This document shows positions 33,733 through 42,801 of a stretch of 64,000 bases of DNA, piece after piece. The notes below the pieces were generated by a model. The model did not search any database. It was not told where the DNA came from and saw only the letters and a program-made list of their open reading frames with translations. Both the position numbers and the translations under genes were made by a program. The stretch comes from Agrobacterium sp. a22-2 (lineage in GTDB: Bacteria; Pseudomonadota; Alphaproteobacteria; Rhizobiales; Rhizobiaceae), in the NCBI RefSeq assembly GCF_012276985.1, contig NZ_JAAXMM010000011.1, positions 62,001 through 126,000 on the forward strand, in the 5' to 3' direction. Numbering within the stretch: position 1 is the stretch's first letter; every line of letters begins with the position of its first letter.

Positions 33733-33803
33733 CTCATGCCACATCGTCATGCCTATCGGCGAATATCCTGCATTTCAAGCGGATTGAGCCGTCACTGAAT
33801 TGT

Positions 33804-33818
33804 TACACATTAAGTGTA
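33804..33818. promoter_or_regulatory. AT-rich dyad, candidate ROK operator 2
   Basis: TACAC-ATTAA-GTGTA lies 59 bases upstream of the binding-protein start. Its AT-rich center resembles Mlc/NagC-type sites. It would control the importer operon. Confidence 0.45.
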
Positions 33819-33877
33819 GTAAACCGCAGTCAGAGATCGAGCGGTGCTCGGCCAATTCAAACAATTCAGGCGAGGCA

Positions 33878-35188
33878 ATGATGAACAAGTTCACTCTGGC
33901 GGCCATGGCCGCCTTGATGGCAGGGGCGGGTTCCGCGCAAGCTGCCGATATCGAATTCTGGTATGGCAATACCGGCCCGGTCGAAACCGCCATCAAGGCC
34001 CAGTGCGATGCCTTCAACGCCGCCCAAAGCGAGCACAAGGTCACCTGTGTCGGCCAGGGCAGCTACGAAGTCTCGATGCAGAAGGCAATTGCCGCCTACC
34101 GCGCCAAGAACCATCCGGTTCTCATTCAGTTCTTCGACGCCGGTACGCTCGACCTGATGCTCTCGGACGCCGTCGAGCCGGTCCAGGATCTGATGCCGGA
34201 GGTCAAGTGGGACCAGTACATCACCGGTGCCCGCGCCTATTACGAAACGTCGGAAGGCAAGCTTTTCGCCCAGCCCTACAATTCCTCGACGCTTTTGTTC
34301 TACACCAACAAGACCGAGCTCGAAAAAGCCGGTGTCATGCAGACGCCGACCACCTGGGAAGAGGTGATCGAGGCCGCCCGCAAGCTGAAGGCCGCCGGCC
34401 ATGCCTGCCCCTTCGTCACGGATGGCGACACCTGGCGTGTGCTGGAGCAGTTTTCCGCCCGTCACGGCCTGCCGATCGCTTCAAAGCACAATGGTTACGA
34501 CGGCCTCGACGCCGAATATGTTTTCAACACCACATTTGCAGCCGAGCATCTCGCCAATCTTGTCGAATGGCGCAAGGAAGGGCTGGTGAGACTTGCTATC
34601 GATACCAAGGCCGGCAATTATGCCGCCGCTTTCAACGCTGGCGAATGCGCCATGATGGAAGGCTCCTCCGGCTCCTATGCCGCCTCGACCAAGGCATTCG
34701 ACGGCAAATACGAACTCACCGTCGGCATGGCGCCGATGTATCAGGGGCACGAGCGCCACAACACGCTGGTCGGCGGCGCATCGATCTATGTCATGAAGGG
34801 CCATGACGTGGCCGAGATTGAAGGTGCCAAGGCCTTCCTCGACTTCCTGCGCAAGCCGGAACAACAGATGTTCTTCACCGCCAACACAGGCTACGTTCCG
34901 GTCACCAACGACGTTCTGGATGCGATCGCCAAGAGCGACGAGGCGAACTCGCCGAAATACGCGACCGCCAAGATCGGCGTCGAATCCATGAGCCAACCGG
35001 CCACTCCGGATACGCGCGGCATCCGCCTCGGCTTCTACGTTCAGTTCCGCGAAGTTTTCATGGAAGAGACCCAGAAGGCCTTTGCCGGTCAGCAGACCAT
35101 GCAGGCGGCGCTCGACAGCGCCAAGACGCGTGGCGACCAGCTGCTGCGCCGCTTCGAGCAGACCTACAAGGGCAAGAAGCTCCCCTGA
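33878..35188 (+). CDS. Extracellular solute-binding protein, Ugp-like (family 1)
   Basis: 436 residues. A Sec signal peptide ends at AQAAD (about residue 22). The mature protein begins IEFWYGNTGPVETAIKAQCD and continues with the family 1 sequence pattern seen in glycerol-3-phosphate-binding UgpB proteins: PVLIQFFDAGTLDLMLSDAV, NSSTLLFYTNKTELEKAG, CPFVTDGDTWRVLEQFSARH and GGASIYVMKGHDVAEIEGAK. It works in the periplasm and delivers ligand to the two permeases downstream. Two adjacent ATG codons (33878 and 33881) follow GGCGAGG. The substrate may be glycerol 3-phosphate, a glycerophosphodiester or another phosphodiester. Confidence 0.88.
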   Translation: MMNKFTLAAMAALMAGAGSAQAADIEFWYGNTGPVETAIKAQCDAFNAAQSEHKVTCVGQGSYEVSMQKAIAAYRAKNHPVLIQFFDAGTLDLMLSDAVEPVQDLMPEVKWDQYITGARAYYETSEGKLFAQPYNSSTLLFYTNKTELEKAGVMQTPTTWEEVIEAARKLKAAGHACPFVTDGDTWRVLEQFSARHGLPIASKHNGYDGLDAEYVFNTTFAAEHLANLVEWRKEGLVRLAIDTKAGNYAAAFNAGECAMMEGSSGSYAASTKAFDGKYELTVGMAPMYQGHERHNTLVGGASIYVMKGHDVAEIEGAKAFLDFLRKPEQQMFFTANTGYVPVTNDVLDAIAKSDEANSPKYATAKIGVESMSQPATPDTRGIRLGFYVQFREVFMEETQKAFAGQQTMQAALDSAKTRGDQLLRRFEQTYKGKKLP

Positions 35189-35210
35189 TCCAAGCCCCCA
35201 TCCTCGGCAT

Positions 35211-35228
35211 GGGGCGGTTCGCCGCCCC
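35211..35228 (+). other. Stable TTCG-loop hairpin between binding protein and permease genes
   Basis: GGGGCGG-TTCG-CCGCCCC is a perfect 7-bp stem with a very stable loop. It has no T-run after it. Hairpins at this position often stabilise the upstream binding-protein message so that it is made in excess over the permeases. An alternative pairing, CCCCAT with ATGGGG, overlaps it. Confidence 0.6.
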
Positions 35229-35260
35229 GTCGCTCTCATCCTGCTTTAGGGGCTGTTTCC

Positions 35261-36151
35261 ATGTCGTCGCAATCCTCCCTGTTCGGCCATCGCTGGCTAC
35301 CGCTTCTGCTGGTGGCGCCGTTCATGCTGCTGATCGTCCTATTCTTCTACGTGCCGGTGTTCCAGGCTTTCTACTGGTCCTTCTTCCTGGAGCAGCCGTT
35401 CGGCGGCACGTCCGAATTCGTCGGCTTTCAGAACTTCGCCCGCGTCCTGGCCGATCCGGAATTCTGGATGGCCGGCTGGCGCACCATCGTCTTCACGCTG
35501 ACGGCGTCCTCGCTGGCAGTCGTCGTGCCGCTGATGCTTGCCATCGCTGCCGACCGCAAGATCGGGCTGTCCTTTCCGGCCCGCAACATTCTGGTCTGGC
35601 CGAAGGGCGTTGCCGGCGCATCGATCGGCGTCGTCTTCGCCTTCATCTTCAACCCGTTCGTCGGCATCATGGCACCGCTCAACGGGATGTTTCCCGGCCT
35701 GTGGAACCCCGGGATCGACGGCACCGATGCCTTTGTGACGCTGGTTGCTGCGCATGTCTGGAGCGGCATTCCGTTTAATTTCGTGATCCTGCTCGCCGGC
35801 CTGCGTTCGATCCCGCCCACCATGTACCAGGCCGCGGCGATGGACGGGGCAGGACCCTGGCGGCGCATCTTCGACGTGCAGCTGCCGCTGATCATGCCGC
35901 AACTGTTCCTGACCTTCGTGCTTGAATTCACCGAGAGCATCACCAAGGTCTTTGCGCTGATCGACACCATCACCCGTGGCGGTCCGGGCGGTTCGACCAC
36001 GCTGCTGGTCTACAAGATCTATGTCGATGGCTTCAGCGGTTTTGATCTTTCCGGTGCCTCCACCCAGACGGCCATTTTGATGGTCTTCGTCCTTCTTTTC
36101 GCGGCCTGCCAGTTTGTCTTTCTCGGCCGGCGCATCAATTACGAGCGCTGA
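35261..36151 (+). CDS. ABC transporter permease, UgpA-like
   Basis: 296 residues with six predicted membrane helices. The N-terminus LPLLLVAPFMLLIVLFFYVP and the EAA loop (AAAMDGAGPWRRIFDVQLPL, about residues 190-210) are standard for the MalF/UgpA branch. It forms the membrane channel with the next permease. Genes in this operon are 1-70 bases apart. Confidence 0.88.
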   Translation: MSSQSSLFGHRWLPLLLVAPFMLLIVLFFYVPVFQAFYWSFFLEQPFGGTSEFVGFQNFARVLADPEFWMAGWRTIVFTLTASSLAVVVPLMLAIAADRKIGLSFPARNILVWPKGVAGASIGVVFAFIFNPFVGIMAPLNGMFPGLWNPGIDGTDAFVTLVAAHVWSGIPFNFVILLAGLRSIPPTMYQAAAMDGAGPWRRIFDVQLPLIMPQLFLTFVLEFTESITKVFALIDTITRGGPGGSTTLLVYKIYVDGFSGFDLSGASTQTAILMVFVLLFAACQFVFLGRRINYER

Positions 36152-36154
36152 GCC

Positions 36155-37072
36155 ATGATCGAGAATGCACGCTCCATCAACATTGTCGCCAGCATCCTGC
36201 TGATCATCGGCATCGCCTACATCGTCGGGCCGCTTTACCTGACCTTGTCCACCGCCTCGCAGTCCTACGAATTCATGCTGCGCAACGGGCTCGCCTGGTA
36301 TCCCGGCGACCAGCTGTTCACCAATTTTGGCAAGATCATTACGGACACGCGCATCCCGATCCAGATGCTCAACAGCCTGATCGTGGCCTTGTCGGACGCG
36401 CTTGCCACCTGCGTTCTGTCCTTCCTGTCGGCCTATGCGATCGTCTATTTCCGCATCCGGTGGGCCGGCGTGGTCTTTGCGCTGATCCTTGCGACCATCA
36501 TGCTGCCGCTCGAAATCCGTGTGATCACCACCTACCAGGTCGCCTCCAACATCTTCTCTCCGCTCAATGCGGTGCTGGATGTCACCGGCCTCAACGAGCT
36601 GATCGCCAAGGTCTTCGGTGCGCCTGTCCATCTCGAACTCAGCGTGCTTAATACGCATTTCGGCCTGGTCGCGCCGCTTGTAGCCCATGGCACCGGCACA
36701 TTCCTGTTCCGGCAGTTCTTCCTGACGATGCCCAAGGACTTGTTCAAAGCAGCGCGCATGGACGGAGCCGGGCCGATCCGCTTCCTGTTCGATATCCTGC
36801 TGCCGCTCGCTCGCTCCAGCGTCGCGTCGCTGTTCGTGCTGACATTCCTCGACGGCTGGACGCAGTATCTCTGGCCGCTTGTCGGCGCCTCGACGCCCGA
36901 CATGCAGACGGCCGTGGTCGGGCTGGCCCGCCTGGTGCCGGACGCCGACGGCCAGATACCCGATTTCCCGATGATCATGGCCGGCGCCGTGCTCGTTTCC
37001 CTCATCCCCCTGTCGATGATCGCCCTTTTGCAGCACTATCTCGTCCAGGGCCTCGTTCTTTCGGAGAAATGA
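36155..37072 (+). CDS. ABC transporter permease, UgpE-like
   Basis: 305 residues, six membrane helices, MalG/UgpE branch. The EAA loop is AARMDGAGPIRFLFDILLPL (about residues 205-225), and LFVLTFLDGWTQYLWPL follows as in UgpE. It starts three bases after the first permease stop codon. Confidence 0.88.
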   Translation: MIENARSINIVASILLIIGIAYIVGPLYLTLSTASQSYEFMLRNGLAWYPGDQLFTNFGKIITDTRIPIQMLNSLIVALSDALATCVLSFLSAYAIVYFRIRWAGVVFALILATIMLPLEIRVITTYQVASNIFSPLNAVLDVTGLNELIAKVFGAPVHLELSVLNTHFGLVAPLVAHGTGTFLFRQFFLTMPKDLFKAARMDGAGPIRFLFDILLPLARSSVASLFVLTFLDGWTQYLWPLVGASTPDMQTAVVGLARLVPDADGQIPDFPMIMAGAVLVSLIPLSMIALLQHYLVQGLVLSEK

Positions 37073-37076
37073 CCCC

Positions 37077-38207
37077 ATGACCGCCATCGACACAGCCATT
37101 CGCGCCGCCGCGGCCGATATCGAGCTCATCGGCGTCAGCAAGGCTTATGACGCCAAGACCGTCGTTATCCCGCTGCTCAACGTGGCACTTCGCCCCGGCG
37201 AGTTCACCGTCGTGCTCGGCCCATCAGGCTGCGGCAAGTCCACACTTCTGCAGATGATCGCTGGCCTCGAAAGGGTCAGCGGCGGCAAGATCCTCATTGG
37301 CGGCCGCGAAGTGCAGGATCTTGAGCCCAAGCACCGCGGCTGCGCCATGGTCTTCCAAAACTACGCGCTCTATCCGCATATGACGGTCGCCGAAAACATG
37401 GCCTACAGCCTGAAGGTCGCCGGTGTCTCCAAGGTCGAACGTACCGAGCGGGTCGCCACTGTCGCCACCATGCTCGGCCTTGCCGATTATCTCAGCCGCA
37501 AGCCAGGGCAGCTTTCCGGCGGCCAGCGCCAGCGCGTCGCGATCGGGCGCGCCATCATCCGCGAGCCGGGTGTTCTGTTGTTCGACGAGCCACTTTCCAA
37601 TCTCGATGCGCAATTGCGCCACGACATGCGCGTCGAACTCGCCGACCTGCACCACCGGATCGGCGCCACCAGCGTCTTCGTCACCCACGACCAGGTCGAG
37701 GCAATGACGCTCGCCGACCGTATCCTCATCCTCAACAAGGGGCGCATCGAGCAGTTCGACACGCCAAAGGCGATCTACCATCATCCGGCATCGGTCTTTG
37801 TCGCAAAGTTCATCGGCGCGCCGCCGATGAATATTCTGGCCGTCGTCGGCGATGGTTCGACGCTGCGCCTGGCCGATGGACAGGTCATCGCAAACTATGC
37901 CGGCAAGGGCAATTTCCAGCTCGGTATTCGCCCGGAAGATATCGTCGTGAATTCTGGCGGTCCGATTCATGCACAGATCTGCTACCGCGAAGACCTCGGC
38001 TCTCACGAGATCCTCGAGGCGAACATCGCCGGTGAGCAGCTACGCATTGCCACGCCCTTTGGTGCCGAGATCGATACGACATCGACGCTCTCCTTGTCCT
38101 TCCCGCGCGCGCGTCTGCATCTGTTCGACGGCGAGACCGGCCGCGCCATGTCCCACACCTTCGACGAGACCGAGGTTACTCCCGCGTCGGTGAGAGTATA
38201 CCAGTGA
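37077..38207 (+). CDS. ABC transporter ATPase, UgpC/MalK-like
   Basis: 376 residues. ATPase domain about 15-245: Walker A GPSGCGKST, signature LSGGQRQRVAIGRA, Walker B VLLFDEPLSNLD, and FVTHDQVEAMTLADR. The C-terminal TOBE-type regulatory domain (about 245-376; IRPEDIVVN) is the MalK kind. The stop codon overlaps the GTG start of the first phosphodiesterase gene, so import and cleavage are coupled. Confidence 0.9.
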   Translation: MTAIDTAIRAAAADIELIGVSKAYDAKTVVIPLLNVALRPGEFTVVLGPSGCGKSTLLQMIAGLERVSGGKILIGGREVQDLEPKHRGCAMVFQNYALYPHMTVAENMAYSLKVAGVSKVERTERVATVATMLGLADYLSRKPGQLSGGQRQRVAIGRAIIREPGVLLFDEPLSNLDAQLRHDMRVELADLHHRIGATSVFVTHDQVEAMTLADRILILNKGRIEQFDTPKAIYHHPASVFVAKFIGAPPMNILAVVGDGSTLRLADGQVIANYAGKGNFQLGIRPEDIVVNSGGPIHAQICYREDLGSHEILEANIAGEQLRIATPFGAEIDTTSTLSLSFPRARLHLFDGETGRAMSHTFDETEVTPASVRVYQ

Positions 38208-39034
38208 ATTACAGAGAGTTTATCGCCGATCCGGCCCGCGCCTGCGCCATCGTTGCCCATCGCGGTATCTGGCGGGACGCGCCGGAAAACAGTCTTCTTG
38301 CCATAGAGCGGGCAATGGCGGCCGGTTGCGATGTGGTGGAAATCGATATCCGTGCCAGCAGCGACGGCGGGCTGTTCCTGCTGCATGACGAGACACTGAC
38401 GCGCATGGCGGGTCTCGATGCGGCGTTGGAGGATCTTTCGTCGCAGCACCTTTCCGCGCTTCGTCTGCGCAATCGCGATGGTGGTGCGCAAAATGCGTTG
38501 AAGGAGGAAAGGCTGCCACGTCTCGCGGAGGTATTCGAACTGACCCGGGGCCGCATCTTCCTGCATCTCGATGTCAAGGAGCGGGAGGTCATTCCGGATG
38601 TCATCGCCTGCGCCAAAGCGATGGGTGTCGAAGGCCAGGTGGATCTATGGGCCTCGCTGACGAGCGAAGAAGACCTTGCCTGGATCCGCGAGACGATCGA
38701 ACCGCACGACGTCCTCTTCATGGCCAAGACCCGTCTGAACGCGCCGGATGCTGCCAGCCAGCTGGCGCTCCTGTCGGCGCTCTCGCCTTCGGTCTGTGAG
38801 ATCTATTTCGATCGGCTGGACGAGCTGTCCGCCCTCGATGGTCTTCTGCGCGAAAGTCGCATGGCGCTTTGGGTCAACACGCTCGATTCTGTTGCCTGCG
38901 CGGGCTTCACGGACACCGCAGCAGGTGTCGATCCCGAGGCCGTCTGGGGGCGCCTGATCGATGCGGGCATTTCCGTCTTCCAGACCGACGAAGCGGCGGC
39001 GCTCAAATCCTATCTCGCGGCACGCCGCGCCTGA
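38204..39034 (+). CDS. Glycerophosphodiester phosphodiesterase family protein 1
   Basis: 276 residues. The GDPD signature is clear: IVAHRGIWRDAPENSLLAIE (HR and E/N), DVVEIDIRASSDGGLFLLHD (acidic metal ligands and His), and HLDVKERE later. It hydrolyses glycerol-phospho-X diesters to glycerol 3-phosphate and X, or relatives thereof. No signal peptide is present, so it acts in the cytoplasm on imported substrate. The GTG start at 38204 lies inside the end of the ATPase gene. The paralogue 21 bases downstream shows that this is a tandem duplication. Confidence 0.88.
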   Translation: MNYREFIADPARACAIVAHRGIWRDAPENSLLAIERAMAAGCDVVEIDIRASSDGGLFLLHDETLTRMAGLDAALEDLSSQHLSALRLRNRDGGAQNALKEERLPRLAEVFELTRGRIFLHLDVKEREVIPDVIACAKAMGVEGQVDLWASLTSEEDLAWIRETIEPHDVLFMAKTRLNAPDAASQLALLSALSPSVCEIYFDRLDELSALDGLLRESRMALWVNTLDSVACAGFTDTAAGVDPEAVWGRLIDAGISVFQTDEAAALKSYLAARRA

Positions 39035-39055
39035 CCTAACCTCAAGGAAAACAAA

Positions 39056-39886
39056 ATGACCCATTACAAGGACTATATCGCTGACCCCTTGCGCGACTGC
39101 GCCATCGTCGCCCATCGCGGTGCCTGGCGTGGTGCGCCGGAAAACAGCCTGGCGGCGATCGAACGGGCCATCGCCGTCGGCGCCGATATCGTCGAGCTCG
39201 ACGTGCGCAAGAGCGCTGATGGTGAACTCTTCATCATGCACGACGACACACTGCTGCGCATGGCTGGCATCGACCGCGACGCTGAGACCTTTACGATCGC
39301 CGAGCTGCAGGCAATTGCGCTGCGCGAGGACGACGGCGGTGAAGGCCGCGCTATGACGGACCAACGCGTTCCGACGTTGAGACAGGCGCTCGAAATCATC
39401 CGCGGCCGCATCTTTGCAGATCTCGACCTCAAGGATCGCGGCCTGTTTTCCGAAGTGGCCGCTTGCGCCCGCGACATGAATGCAGCACCCTATGTCGATC
39501 TGAAGACGCGCGTCATGACCCGCGAGGAGCTGGACTGGGTTCGTGAACAGAACATCGAAGGCGTGCCCTTCATGGCGATGGCAAAATTCACCGCCGAAGA
39601 CCTACAGGAAACCATGGCTTTACTCTCTCAGATCAAGCCGTTCATGTGCGAGATGCGCTTCGACCGCATCGAGACGATCACCGAAAACCGGCAGCTGTTC
39701 CGCGACGCCAACATGGCTCTGTGGACGAACACGCTTAACATGGCTGAAAGCGGCGAATGGCGGGATGAAACAGCGCTCACCGATCCTGATCGTATCTGGG
39801 GCAGGCTGATGGAGGCGGGCATCAGCGTTTTCCAGACCGACGAGCCGGAAGCATTGAAGGCCTATATCAAGGCGCGCCGTGCATGA
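39056..39886 (+). CDS. Glycerophosphodiester phosphodiesterase family protein 2
   Basis: 276 residues, same length and order as the gene before it: IVAHRGAWRGAPENSLAAIE, DIVELDVRKSADGELFIMHD, FADLDLKDRG. Both start with similar 13-residue openings (YREFIADP / YKDYIADP), showing common origin. Differences in the loop after the HD motif (TFTIAELQAIALRE versus DLSSQHLSALRLRN) may change substrate preference. Its stop codon overlaps the next start by four bases. Confidence 0.88.
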   Translation: MTHYKDYIADPLRDCAIVAHRGAWRGAPENSLAAIERAIAVGADIVELDVRKSADGELFIMHDDTLLRMAGIDRDAETFTIAELQAIALREDDGGEGRAMTDQRVPTLRQALEIIRGRIFADLDLKDRGLFSEVAACARDMNAAPYVDLKTRVMTREELDWVREQNIEGVPFMAMAKFTAEDLQETMALLSQIKPFMCEMRFDRIETITENRQLFRDANMALWTNTLNMAESGEWRDETALTDPDRIWGRLMEAGISVFQTDEPEALKAYIKARRA

Positions 39887-40707
39887 ACTCTGTCAGCGAC
39901 GATCTGCTCCTTGCCCTGATGGGCGATATGCGTCAGGCAGCCGAGGCCGAGATCCTGCCGCGCTTCCGCGCCATCACGGCCGATGCCATCCGCGCCAAGT
40001 CGGCAGCCGACGATATCGTGACGGATGCCGACATCGCCGCCGAGCGGTTCCTCAGCGAGCGGCTGACTGAGCGTCTGCCCGGTATTGCCATTGTCGGCGA
40101 GGAGGCGGTGTCGGACGATCCTTCCATCCTCTCCCGCCTCGCCGAGGCTGATCTGGCCGCTGTCATTGATCCGGTGGACGGTACCTGGCATTTTGCCCAT
40201 GGCGTTCCGATGTTCGGCAGCATCCTCGCCATTGTGTCCGGCGGCGAGACCATCGCCGGACTGATCCATTATCCGATCCTGGGTGATTTCGTGATGGCTC
40301 GCCGGGGCGGGGGCGCCTGGCATGTGGCCGTCGACGGCACGCGCACGCGTCTGTCCGTCGCCGCTCCGACGCCGATCGAGGAGATGCATGGCTTTATTCC
40401 GCTGCACATGTTCGAACCAGATCTGCAGGCAAAACTGGCGCCGCGCGTGTTGCGCTTCCTGCGTACGACGACATGGCGCTGCTCGGCCTGGGAATACCGC
40501 ATGCTGGCGACCGGCGCGATGAGCTTCTGCCTCAACGAGAGCCTGAAACCGTGGGATCATGCGGCTGGCGTTCTGATACACGCGGAAGCCGGAGGTTATG
40601 CCGCCGTCCTGACCGGGGAACCTTATCGGCCGACAATGACCAAAGGTCATCTGTTGACGGCTCCGAGCCGGACTTCATGGGAGAATATTGCGGCAGGACT
40701 GTTCTGA
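39883..40707 (+). CDS. Inositol monophosphatase family phosphatase
   Basis: 274 residues. Three metal-binding motifs are visible: GEEAVSDDP (Glu), DPVDGTWHFAHG (DPxDGT) and WDHAAGVLIHAEAGG (WDxAAG). The family dephosphorylates inositol 1-phosphate and related sugar phosphates. It is coupled by ATGA to the second phosphodiesterase, which makes the operon a complete route: import, phosphodiester cleavage, phosphate removal. In Agrobacterium the opine agrocinopine is degraded by the same enzyme pair (AccF and AccG), so a sugar phosphodiester substrate is a good alternative to glycerophosphodiesters. Confidence 0.87.
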   Translation: MNSVSDDLLLALMGDMRQAAEAEILPRFRAITADAIRAKSAADDIVTDADIAAERFLSERLTERLPGIAIVGEEAVSDDPSILSRLAEADLAAVIDPVDGTWHFAHGVPMFGSILAIVSGGETIAGLIHYPILGDFVMARRGGGAWHVAVDGTRTRLSVAAPTPIEEMHGFIPLHMFEPDLQAKLAPRVLRFLRTTTWRCSAWEYRMLATGAMSFCLNESLKPWDHAAGVLIHAEAGGYAAVLTGEPYRPTMTKGHLLTAPSRTSWENIAAGLF

Positions 40708-41023
40708 TACCTCATTCGTGGTGGACACTTCATGCATCAGCAAACTCAATCGAAAAAGGTGCCCAGAAGAAGCGTTGGTGCACGGATCTGAAGGATGGCG
40801 GAACTCGGTCATTGATGGCGTGATCTACGCTGCCTTTGGCTTGTTGGTTTCCACCCAGAATATCGCGCGTAGCGCATAATCGACGGTGTGGCGGGCAGCG
40901 CCCGATGAAGATGAGCACTCCGTTTACGCCATAGCGCTCAAACGCCGTCCTCGGACGGCGACCAGCAAGCGCCGCCGTGCGTGAGGTGAGGTGGCTCCGT
41001 TTGCGTAGAGTGCACCCGCCGGC
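40708..41023. other. Gene-free stretch between convergent operons
   Basis: 316 bases with no protein-like frame. It contains a GC-rich hairpin at 40943-40960 (listed separately) that may help end both transcripts. Confidence 0.5.
40943..40960. terminator. Possible bidirectional hairpin terminator
   Basis: CGCCGTC-CTCG-GACGGCG forms a perfect 7-bp stem, 8 bp if the loop is counted tighter. No T-run follows, so termination would be Rho-dependent or incomplete. It lies between the phosphatase gene (plus) and the SDR gene (minus), which converge. Confidence 0.35.
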
Positions 41024-41848
41024 TTATGCAGCGAGGAAACCGCCATCGGCGGCGAGCACATGGCCGACGATGTAACTTGCCTCGCCCGACAGCAGCCAGA
41101 CGACCGCCGCGGCCACTTCGTCCGGATGGCCCATGCGCCGGAGCGGCAAGCTGCCCGCGACGGTACGCATGTCGGCGATGCCGGAGGACAGCATCATGTC
41201 CGTGACGACACGCCCTGGGGCGATCGCGTTGATCCGCACGCCTTGCGGCGCATATTCCATCGCCGCCGAGCGTGTCAGGGCGATGGCTGCCGCCTTGGAG
41301 GCGCCATAGAGCGACAGGCCGGGATTTGGGTTGCGCATCCCACTAACGCTGGTGTTGTTAACGATCGCTCCGCCGCCCGAGGCGATCAGCGCGGGGATTT
41401 CATGACGCATGGCATGAAACACCGCGCGCACATTGGTGTCGAAGACCTGCCCATAGACGTCATCCGTTTGGATGGCCAGCGGCGCCCGGCGCTCCTGGAA
41501 CCCGGCGTTGTTGAAGGCGACATCGAGTCGGCCGAAGCGGGTCATCGTTTGCGCCACGAGGCCGGCCAGATGCGCCTCGCAGGTGACGTCGGCTGTGACG
41601 AACACGCCGGTCGTGCCTATGCGGCCCAGAGCCTCGGCGACCTCCTCGCCGAGCGCCTGCCGTCGTCCCGAGACGACCACGGCCGCCGCCCTTTCCGCGG
41701 CCATGCGCAGCGCCGTTGCACGACCGATGCCGCTGGTTGCGCCGACGACGAGACAAACCTTCCCGGCGAGCCGCCCTGCCGGCGTGTAGCAAGGAGCAGG
41801 CCCCGCCAGCTCGGTGATGGAAGGCGCTGTCGTCTCTGTGACCGTCAT
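41024..41848 (-). CDS. Short-chain dehydrogenase/reductase (SDR)
   Basis: 274 residues, classical SDR. The cofactor motif is VVGATSGIGRAT, NNAGFQERR is the NNAG motif, and the catalytic Ser and YxxxK are in NNTSVSGM and LYGASKAAAIAL. Arg after the first strands (VVSGRRQ) suggests NADP preference. The C-terminal GEASYIVGHVLAADGGF is typical. The start is set at 41848 so that it overlaps the MarR-GNAT stop codon by four bases; a frame to 41893 also exists. Its partner regulator is encoded just upstream and likely controls it. Confidence 0.88.
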   Translation of the reverse strand: MTVTETTAPSITELAGPAPCYTPAGRLAGKVCLVVGATSGIGRATALRMAAERAAAVVVSGRRQALGEEVAEALGRIGTTGVFVTADVTCEAHLAGLVAQTMTRFGRLDVAFNNAGFQERRAPLAIQTDDVYGQVFDTNVRAVFHAMRHEIPALIASGGGAIVNNTSVSGMRNPNPGLSLYGASKAAAIALTRSAAMEYAPQGVRINAIAPGRVVTDMMLSSGIADMRTVAGSLPLRRMGHPDEVAAAVVWLLSGEASYIVGHVLAADGGFLAA

Positions 41849-42789
41849 GGCCGTCTCCTCACAAAGCGCTGTTCGAGTACTTCCTTGCCCCACTGGCTGC
41901 CGAGACGCTCTTCAGCCAGTACGAAGCCATTCTTTTCATAGAGATGACGTGCGGCATGAAGACCGGCGAAGGTCCACAGATGGGTCTCGGTGAAGCGTTG
42001 CGCGTCCGAGAAGGCGAGCGCGGTCTCAAGCAACCGTCGTCCAACGCCCTTCCCTCGCATCTCATCATCGACAATGAGCCAGCGCAGGTGCGAGATACCC
42101 GGACCCAAATCCTCACCGTTGATGGCGATCGCGCCAACAATTCGTTCGTCCTTGAGGGCAGCCCAGATCTGGTTCGCTGGCGTTTCGAGATGGTCACAGA
42201 AGGCCGCGAGACCACCGGCGACGACGGTTTCAAAGCGCTGGCCGAAGCCGGCCTCGCGCGCATAATAGAGCGCGTGCATCTCGGTGACGCGGGCCACGAG
42301 GCCGGGCCGGTAGCCGGCGACGATTTCGACCTGCGGAACAATGCTCGGGGCATCCAGCTTCGTCGCCAGCGCATCGGCATAGAGGCGCAGGCCATTAAGG
42401 ACAGTCCGGTGATGTTCGGAAGGAAGCCGTTCCAGCGCGCCCGCGACCTGTGCGCGAGCGAAGGCATGGATTGCGGCGACGCGTTTGCGTCCGGCCATGC
42501 TCAGGGAGAGCTTCTTGGTGCGCGCATCCTCCGCGTCCGGCTCCTCCAGGACATCGCCTGAGAGAACGAGCTTACGCAGCATCCGGCTGACACTCGACTT
42601 TTCCAGGCGGAGAAGCCCGCCGAGATCGCGAGCTGAGATCCCGTCTCTGGCGTCGATTTCGATCAGGGCGTGGACGGCGGAGGGCGGCAGGTCGGTTCCG
42701 GCGAAAGTGCCGCCCATAAAGCCGAGTTCTCGGACAAGCTGCCGAGATGCGGCGCGGATAGGATCCACGGTGGAACGCGTCAGAGACAT
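41845..42789 (-). CDS. MarR-GNAT fusion: DNA-binding regulator with acetyltransferase domain
   Basis: 314 residues. About 1-145 is a MarR winged helix (DLGGLLRLEKSSVSRMLRKL and the wing DAEDARTKKLSLSMAG). About 150-314 is a GNAT acetyltransferase: GAIAINGEDLGPGISHLRWL, IVDDEMRGKGVGRRLLETAL (acetyl-CoA loop RxxGxG) and YEKNGFVLAEER. Such fusions are widespread in proteobacteria; the acetylated partner is usually not known. The start at 42789 fits the MarR domain; the 64 residues further upstream are basic and not real. Its palindromic promoter region is described separately. Confidence 0.87.
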   Translation of the reverse strand: MSLTRSTVDPIRAASRQLVRELGFMGGTFAGTDLPPSAVHALIEIDARDGISARDLGGLLRLEKSSVSRMLRKLVLSGDVLEEPDAEDARTKKLSLSMAGRKRVAAIHAFARAQVAGALERLPSEHHRTVLNGLRLYADALATKLDAPSIVPQVEIVAGYRPGLVARVTEMHALYYAREAGFGQRFETVVAGGLAAFCDHLETPANQIWAALKDERIVGAIAINGEDLGPGISHLRWLIVDDEMRGKGVGRRLLETALAFSDAQRFTETHLWTFAGLHAARHLYEKNGFVLAEERLGSQWGKEVLEQRFVRRRP

Positions 42790-42801
42790 GGGAGCACAGG
42801 C

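Noticed and set aside
35339..37141. 600-residue minus-strand frame opposite the Ugp-like permeases
   Set aside because: Antisense shadow, Asp/Gly/Arg/His-rich, against a clear operon on the other strand.
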